Assembly: GCA_025345505.1 (NCBI GenBank)
Contig: JANVCC010000049.1
Location: forward strand, 9,788,733-9,852,732
DNA from: Todiramphus chloris collaris
Lineage: Eukaryota; Chordata; Aves; Coraciiformes; Alcedinidae
Direction of reading: 5' to 3'
DNA: 64,000 nt
Shown: piece after piece, positions 62,001 through 64,000 of the stretch
How positions within the stretch are numbered: position 1 is the stretch's first letter
How the letters are laid out: each line of letters starts with the position of its first letter
Program-made: the position numbers and the translations under genes
Notes under the pieces: generated by a model
What the model was told of the DNA's origin: nothing
Seen by the model: only the letters and a program-made list of their open reading frames with translations
Databases searched by the model: none

Positions 62001-63987
62001 GATGAATGTGAGTCTCTTGATTTCCTGGTTTGATGGTGGGTTTTGGGTATCTTCAGAGGAGGAGACTCCACAGCCTCCGGGCAGTTGTTTCAAGGGCTCC
62101 ATCACCCTCACAGGAAAGAAGTTTTTCCTTATGTTCAGATGAAACTTCTTGTGTTTAAGTTTTTGCCTGTTGCCCCTTGTCCTGTCACTTGGCACCACTG
62201 AAAAGAGTCAGACCCCATCCTCTCAATCCCTGCCCTTTAGATATTGATAAGCATTGGTAAGATCCTCTCTCAGTCTTCTCTTTTTCAGGCTAAACAGCCC
62301 CAGGTCTCTCAGCCTTTCCTTGTAAGAGAGATGCTCCAGTCCCTTAATCATCTTCAAAGCTTTCCACGAGACTCTCTCCAGTAATTCCTTGTCTCTGTTG
62401 AACTGGGGAGCCCAGAACTGGACACAGTATTCCAGATGTGACCTCTTCAGGGCAGAGTAGACAGGGTGGAGAATCTCCCTGAACCTTCTGGTCATGCTTT
62501 TCTTAATGGACCCCAGGAAACCATTGGCCTTCTTGGCCACAAGGGCACATTGCTGGCTCGTGTTTAACTTGTTATCCATCAGGACTCCCGCTTCACATTT
62601 GGTGTCACAACAGAGTGATTTATTGAAAAGGAGCTGTAGAGCCAGCAGTAGATTAAAGCAGTGTAATAGAACAAGGTAGCAACTGTGTAAAAGGAAGAGC
62701 ATGAGGAAATACTTGGAATTGCATAGGATGTGGCCAGGCTATGGTAGGAATTGTTCTCTCTGGTTCCTTTACTAAGCAGGCAAATAACGCCTGAGGTACT
62801 TTGGCAAGAATAAACTCTTTTCTGAAAAGTCAAAGTTGTAGTTAATAGTGATTCACTGTCATTTGTCACCCCACAGTAATGGATTTAACTTAATATAGGC
62901 TTAAATAGTATTTTTGTTTCCTTTGTATTTCTGAGTAATGATGAGATTCTGCACTGCTGATTTGCTTTTATGATAGTTGAAATATACTTGAAGTCGTTAG
63001 AGAAATTGATATCTTAATGCTATGAATTGCAGAGCTTTAAAAATTCACCTGTGTTTTATATTATTTAAATATAATAGCAGTTGTGTGTGTGTGTAAAAGA
63101 TAAAATAGGTTTTACTTTTAACTACATGCAGTGTATTTAAGAATTTGTTGTTCACACTGTGAAGGGAAAAATATGAATGAAATATTAATGCTCATACACT
63201 CTTACTGACAAAAGTGTTGTAAAAAAGACTAAAAATGTTAAATTGTATTATTTTATTAATAAGAGAATAAGTGTGATTTTTCTTATATTGAGTTTTTATA
63301 TGATGGTTATTTGTGATGCATGTGGGTCTTGTTTGATTATTTTTAAAACTTTTTGGTTATCAAATCACTTGAAATACCAAGCCACTCCTCTTCTGAAGTA
63401 CGCAACTTAAATTTTATTCATCATGTTTTGTATCTTAATGCAGTGATCTTGCTAATGGTTCTACTTCGCTCTGGAATTGTTCAGACGTATGCAATCTTAG
63501 TAGTCTATAAGTTTTACTTAGCTTAGCTTTTCTATTTTGAAGCTTGCTTATGTATCTTTAAGTACATGAGGGAAAAATCACTTCTGATATAAAATTTATC
63601 ACAGATTTTGAATCCGTAGTTTTGTGAGTTTATTTCTCACCATAAACAGAAGTTTAGTGAAGATATTTCTGTGTTTGTGGAAAATATGCTCAATCTCCAT
63701 AAAGAGACTCCTCAGAAAAGTGAACATCATGAAATAATTGCTTACTAATTGTACTTCTGCTTGTTCAGTGTGGATTTTTTTAAGAAAACAATTATGCAGT
63801 CTCCTTTCTTTTTGCTTGCTTTGCTAATGACTTCCCTGTCCTCTCCCATCAACCTATCCTGCTTCCTTCTCTCGTCTTTGGCTTTGGTGTACATGAAATC
63901 TGAATACAGACGAAGGCCATTAAGCTATAGAACTTCATTCAGTGAAAAACTCTTCCAGAGGACAAGGGCGGCAGGACGTGCATCAAG
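28756..63987 (+). CDS. LRCH2: LRCH2, leucine-rich repeats and calponin homology domain protein 2 (5' part; continues past the window)
   Basis: Eleven exons in consistent phase, plus a possible twelfth, encode about 464-490 residues. Residues 1-45 form a Gly/Asn-rich leader. [19 protein letters not shown] and [16 protein letters not shown] identify LRCH2 rather than LRCH1, 3 or 4. About nine LRRs (L-x-x-L-x-L-x-x-N) run through exons 2-5 and are capped by [17 protein letters not shown]. Then follow [33 protein letters not shown] and the acidic/coiled [18 protein letters not shown]. The calponin-homology domain lies beyond 64000. LRCH proteins are cytoplasmic or cortical scaffolds; other family members act with DOCK-family regulators. 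Coding exons are conserved and uninterrupted. Intron 1 is about 23.5 kb and loaded with transposons, while introns 4, 5 and 8-10 are short. Confidence 0.95.
29140..29620 (+). repeat. Degenerate G-rich GTGGCGGCAG-type minisatellite in early intron 1
   Basis: Diverged repeats of a core like tgtggtggcagtgagggg recur about every 30-50 bases, for example near 29184, 29218, 29252, 29442, 29516 and 29553. The sense strand is strongly G-rich just downstream of the first donor, so it could form G-quadruplexes or R-loops. The long Pro/His-rich open frames on the other strand are its shadow. Confidence 0.65.
29621..34944 (+). other. LRCH2 intron 1, first part
   Basis: A GT/TG-rich, CpG-containing stretch continues to about 30290. 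Beyond that is ordinary AT-rich intronic DNA with a TA-rich microsatellite at 34163-34190. No gene was recognised. Confidence 0.55.
34163..34190. repeat. TA/CATA microsatellite
   Basis: atatatatatacatacatatatata-type simple repeat, about 28 bases long. Confidence 0.85.
34945..35195 (+). mobile_element. CR1 LINE 3' end fragment, sense to LRCH2
   Basis: The words agactagacattaggaaaaaattcttc, ctcagggaggtggctgagtcaccatccctgga and ccaacctgagtgattctgtga follow CR1 ORF2 end and 3'UTR to the terminal tail near 35195. Heavily 5'-truncated. Confidence 0.9.
35196..35736 (+). other. LRCH2 intron 1 between CR1 and ERV
   Basis: Unremarkable intronic sequence. No repeat or gene was recognised. Confidence 0.5.
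35737..36155 (-). repeat. ERV 3' LTR
   Basis: About 419 bp. It shares long words with the other LTR (ggaaggagaaaaggcagaaa, aaagaggttttaata, ctttatgtactggg, tgatgtcaggatgg, attaaccctatcctatctga). In element orientation it begins TGTCCTGGGTTCAG. It is longer than the 5' LTR because of inserted bases around 35890-35940 that include attctgtgattctgtgaa. Confidence 0.88.
36156..36170 (-). other. Polypurine-tract-like stretch next to the 3' LTR
   Basis: On the minus strand the bases before the LTR read GTAAGAGGTGGATAA. The purine-rich core AAGAGGTGGA, immediately upstream of the LTR TG, is where a retroviral plus-strand primer would sit. It is short and degraded. Confidence 0.45.
36350..36900 (-). 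pseudogene. ERV integrase remnant
   Basis: Two open pieces (36876-36694 and 36608-36408) carry integrase-like sequence. The first contains the catalytic-core start EAWQIDYI and [12 protein letters not shown]. The second is a basic C-terminal portion. Stops and frameshifts separate them. Not functional. Confidence 0.8.
37430..37720 (-). pseudogene. ERV RNase H / pol connection remnant
   Basis: The minus-strand piece at 37704-37522 ([17 protein letters not shown]) belongs to the pol region between RT and integrase. Broken by stops on both sides. Confidence 0.6.
38300..38900 (-). pseudogene. ERV reverse transcriptase remnant with altered catalytic motif
   Basis: Pieces at 38820-38623 ([19 protein letters not shown]) and 38577-38317 ([20 protein letters not shown]) are the RT fingers/palm. 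At 38434-38445 the motif that should end in two Asp reads YIDT, so one catalytic residue is lost, in addition to frame breaks. Confidence 0.85.
38990..39230 (-). pseudogene. ERV protease / pol N-terminal remnant
   Basis: Overlapping minus-strand frames at 39218-38997 and 39112-38894 change phase here, as expected near a pro-pol junction. The peptide [19 protein letters not shown] is protease-region-like. Degraded; the boundaries are approximate. Confidence 0.45.
39300..41000 (-). pseudogene. ERV gag remnant
   Basis: The longest open piece is 40186-39647 (179 codons, Gln/Glu-rich, with [20 protein letters not shown]). A second lies at 39690-39355. The position between the primer-binding site and pol makes this gag. 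I see no intact nucleocapsid zinc knuckle. Frameshifts prevent a full protein. Confidence 0.65.
40901..40934. repeat. TA/TG microsatellite inside the ERV
   Basis: atatatacatatatatgtgt followed by a (gt)n run to 40934. Confidence 0.9.
41165..41220. repeat. A/C-rich tract in the ERV leader
   Basis: aaaaaacaaaaccaaaccaa-type low complexity just inside the primer-binding site, like the other A/C-rich tracts in the window. Confidence 0.7.
41259..41276 (-). other. ERV primer-binding site, tRNA-Lys-like
   Basis: The minus strand reads TGGCACCCAACGTGGGGC, seven bases inside the 5' LTR. This is one base from the consensus complementary to tRNA-Lys (the 1,2 type) used by several class II/betaretroviral elements. 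Confidence 0.75.
41284..41643 (-). repeat. ERV 5' LTR
   Basis: About 360 bp. In element orientation it begins TGTCCTGGGTTCAGATAGGA at 41643 and ends ...CTCTAAACA at 41284. It is visibly diverged from the 3' LTR by many substitutions and length changes, which points to an old insertion. No convincing matching target-site duplication was seen. Confidence 0.88.
41644..44197 (+). other. LRCH2 intron 1, middle part
   Basis: AT-rich intronic DNA with a probable old CR1 fragment at about 43515-43615. No gene was recognised. Confidence 0.5.
43515..43615 (-). mobile_element. Old CR1 fragment
   Basis: The words gtcatctaggccagttttctg, gagcaggttgcttgagacc and atgtccagttgagcatctcc resemble a diverged antisense CR1 3' region. 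Confidence 0.55.
44198..44290 (-). mobile_element. Short CR1 3' fragment, antisense
   Basis: catagaatggcttaggctgg onward repeats the 3' terminal sequence found again at 44478. The two share gggaccttagagatcatcta, so this is a separate CR1 end of the same or a closely related subfamily. Confidence 0.88.
44478..46450 (-). mobile_element. CR1 LINE, about 2 kb, antisense, broken RT
   Basis: Minus-oriented CR1 covering the 3'UTR and most of the ORF2 reverse transcriptase. It ends near 46450 upstream of the RT, so it is 5'-truncated. RT pieces lie at 46414-45902 (linker and N-terminus), 45770-45498, 45576-45115 ([19 protein letters not shown]) and 45247-44765. The catalytic box at 45322-45333 reads FAND instead of FADD, and the frame is broken between pieces, so it is inactive. 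Confidence 0.93.
46451..47244 (+). other. LRCH2 intron 1 between CR1 copies
   Basis: No gene or repeat was recognised. Confidence 0.5.
47245..47392 (+). mobile_element. CR1 LINE 3' fragment
   Basis: aggctgcccagggaagcgat, gagtcaccttccctggagg and the ending caattctgttattctat mark a short CR1 3' end in sense orientation. Confidence 0.9.
47393..52525 (+). other. LRCH2 intron 1, last part
   Basis: AT-rich intronic DNA. It contains a perfect 10-bp inverted repeat with a 9-nt loop at 49080-49108 and a probable diverged CR1 at about 50990-51370. It ends with a long T/C tract and tctag acceptor before exon 2. No gene was recognised. Confidence 0.5.
50990..51370 (-). mobile_element. Diverged CR1 fragment
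   Basis: The words tccaacttagtgttgtccat, gctggtaaagatactaaatg and agacccaagaagtgctgctc follow the order of antisense CR1 ORF2, with many changes. Identified by eye only. Confidence 0.45.
52526..52670 (+). CDS. LRCH2: LRCH2 exon 2
   Basis: Strong polypyrimidine tract and tctag acceptor. The donor AG|gtgagt follows 52670 (phase 2). Encodes the first LRRs: [46 protein letters not shown]. Confidence 0.96.
52680..52732 (+). mobile_element. CR1 3' terminal fragment abutting the exon 2 splice donor
   Basis: ttggactcggtgatcctaaa and ccagcctaagtgattctgtgat are the last ~50 bases of a CR1 3' end. The donor gtgagt itself is outside it. Confidence 0.8.
53371..53465. repeat. A/C-rich low-complexity tract
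   Basis: aaaacccaaccaaccaaac-like words with A- and C-runs. The complementary strand is T/G-rich with G-runs. Confidence 0.85.
53938..54078. repeat. A/C-rich low-complexity tract
   Basis: Starts with a C9-type run and continues as aaaacaacaaacaaacaaag and aaaaaaaaccccaaaacc words, ending with another C-run. Same character as the tract at 53371. Confidence 0.85.
55410..55536 (+). CDS. LRCH2: LRCH2 exon 3
   Basis: Acceptor tttcaag, donor TTG|gtaagt (phase 0). Encodes LRRs [20 protein letters not shown] and [20 protein letters not shown]. Confidence 0.96.
55537..57505 (+). other. LRCH2 intron 3
   Basis: GT-AG intron of about 2 kb. No repeat or gene was recognised apart from a short TA run near 56600. 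Confidence 0.6.
57506..57611 (+). CDS. LRCH2: LRCH2 exon 4
   Basis: Acceptor cttag, donor GATG|gtaagc (phase 1). Encodes [20 protein letters not shown] and [15 protein letters not shown]. It is separated from exon 5 by an intron of only 93 bp. Confidence 0.96.
57705..57841 (+). CDS. LRCH2: LRCH2 exon 5
   Basis: Acceptor atgcag, donor CAG|gttagt (phase 0). Encodes the last LRRs, [40 protein letters not shown] and QIPPAQ. Confidence 0.96.
58062..58195 (+). CDS. LRCH2: LRCH2 exon 6
   Basis: Acceptor caacag, donor AG|gtgagt (phase 2). Encodes the LRR cap [20 protein letters not shown] and the start of the linker ([20 protein letters not shown]). Confidence 0.95.
58196..59612 (+). other. LRCH2 intron 6
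   Basis: GT-AG intron of about 1.4 kb. Nothing was recognised. Confidence 0.6.
59613..59700 (+). CDS. LRCH2: LRCH2 exon 7
   Basis: Acceptor aatgtag, donor GAA|gtgagt (phase 0). Encodes [20 protein letters not shown] and [10 protein letters not shown], an LRCH2-typical linker with a DSGIGS phospho-degron-like motif. Confidence 0.95.
59701..60786 (+). other. LRCH2 intron 7
   Basis: GT-AG intron of about 1.1 kb with a long T-rich tract at 60380-60412. Nothing else was recognised. Confidence 0.6.
60787..60898 (+). CDS. LRCH2: LRCH2 exon 8
   Basis: Acceptor ttgcag, donor AAAG|gtaata (phase 1). Encodes [20 protein letters not shown] and a basic/polar tail ending KLDPQK. Confidence 0.95.
60899..61199 (+). 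other. LRCH2 intron 8 (301 bp)
   Basis: Short GT-AG intron; nothing was recognised in it. Confidence 0.7.
61200..61297 (+). CDS. LRCH2: LRCH2 exon 9
   Basis: Acceptor cactag, donor AAG|gtaact (phase 0). Encodes [20 protein letters not shown] and [13 protein letters not shown], part of the acidic linker. Confidence 0.93.
61406..61473 (+). CDS. LRCH2: LRCH2 exon 10
   Basis: Acceptor tgtaag, donor AG|gtaaat (phase 2). Encodes [20 protein letters not shown] and ERR. It is 68 nt long with short introns on both sides. Confidence 0.9.
61701..61805 (+). CDS. LRCH2: LRCH2 exon 11
   Basis: Acceptor ttttcag, donor AG|gtatta (phase 2). Encodes [20 protein letters not shown] and [15 protein letters not shown], a charged segment likely to be helical/coiled coil. 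Confidence 0.95.
61806..63909 (+). other. LRCH2 intron 11
   Basis: GT-AG region of about 2.1 kb if exon 12 is used. It contains an antisense CR1 fragment at about 62030-62600. The rest is AT-rich with no gene recognised. Confidence 0.55.
62030..62600 (-). mobile_element. CR1 LINE 3' fragment, antisense
   Basis: The plus strand reads tgtcctgtcacttggcacca, tctcagccttt, ctggggagcccagaactgga and cattggccttcttggccac, the reverse complement of the CR1 ORF2 end and 3'UTR. Minus-strand peptide [20 protein letters not shown] confirms the RT C-terminus. 5'-truncated. Confidence 0.93.
63910..63987 (+). CDS. LRCH2: Possible LRCH2 exon 12 (78-nt cassette, tentative)
   Basis: A 78-nt stretch bounded by aatacag and AG|gtataa is open in exactly the phase exon 11 supplies, and leaves in the same phase, so it could be included or skipped without breaking the frame. 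It encodes the very basic, Ser/Arg-rich [21 protein letters not shown] do not recall this segment in the common human LRCH2 protein, so it may be an alternative exon, or a chance open stretch. Confidence 0.5.
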
Positions 63988-64000
63988 GTATAAAGTCTTT

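Noticed and set aside
1-64000. tRNA, rRNA or CRISPR features
   Set aside because: I scanned for tRNA-like arms and regularly spaced direct repeats and saw none. The only direct repeats are the simple or duplicated ones listed.

Overview
The window is vertebrate nuclear DNA and almost certainly avian. It holds many truncated CR1 LINEs with CR1-type 3' tails, a degraded env-less LTR retrovirus of a type common in bird genomes, GT-AG spliced genes with CpG-island promoters, and no dense bacterial-style coding. All reading was by eye; no alignment or database search was run.

Two host genes are arranged head to head. (1) Minus strand, 19300 down to 6998: eight exons joined in consistent phase give a 290-residue protein of the FYTTD1/UIF mRNA-export-adaptor family. 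It has an N-terminal UAP56-binding motif (IDMSLDDII), an Arg-rich middle and a UIF-type C-terminus. Its position beside LRCH2 suggests it is the avian counterpart of mammalian LUZP4. (2) Plus strand, from 28756 past the right edge: LRCH2, with exons 1-11 plus a possible 78-nt cassette exon 12. These encode the N-terminus, the leucine-rich repeats and part of the acidic linker. The C-terminal calponin-homology domain lies beyond the window. The two start codons are about 9.5 kb apart.

Layout: 1-2040 has no recognisable gene. 2040-3956 is a 5'-truncated CR1 with a broken reverse transcriptase. 4450-4975 is an orphan CpG island with an 11-bp GC-box tandem repeat. 5485-5805 is an unexplained open frame. 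6933-19300 is the FYTTD1/LUZP4-like gene, with a 10-N assembly gap at 19398-19407 flanked by an exact 36-bp duplication. 19650-28090 is intergenic with one CR1. 28090-29120 is the LRCH2 CpG island. LRCH2 intron 1 (about 23.5 kb) contains a G-rich tract, CR1 pieces, an antisense gag-pro-pol ERV with two LTRs (35737-41643) and a long antisense CR1 (44478-46450). 52526-63987 holds the remaining LRCH2 exons.

The pairing of a FYTTD1-family gene with an LRCH gene is notable. As I recall it, human FYTTD1 lies next to LRCH3 on 3q29 and LUZP4 lies next to LRCH2 on Xq23. The window therefore looks like one arm of an ancient duplicated gene pair in which the bird copy still keeps the full FYTTD1 architecture. 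The ERV and all CR1 copies read as inactive.
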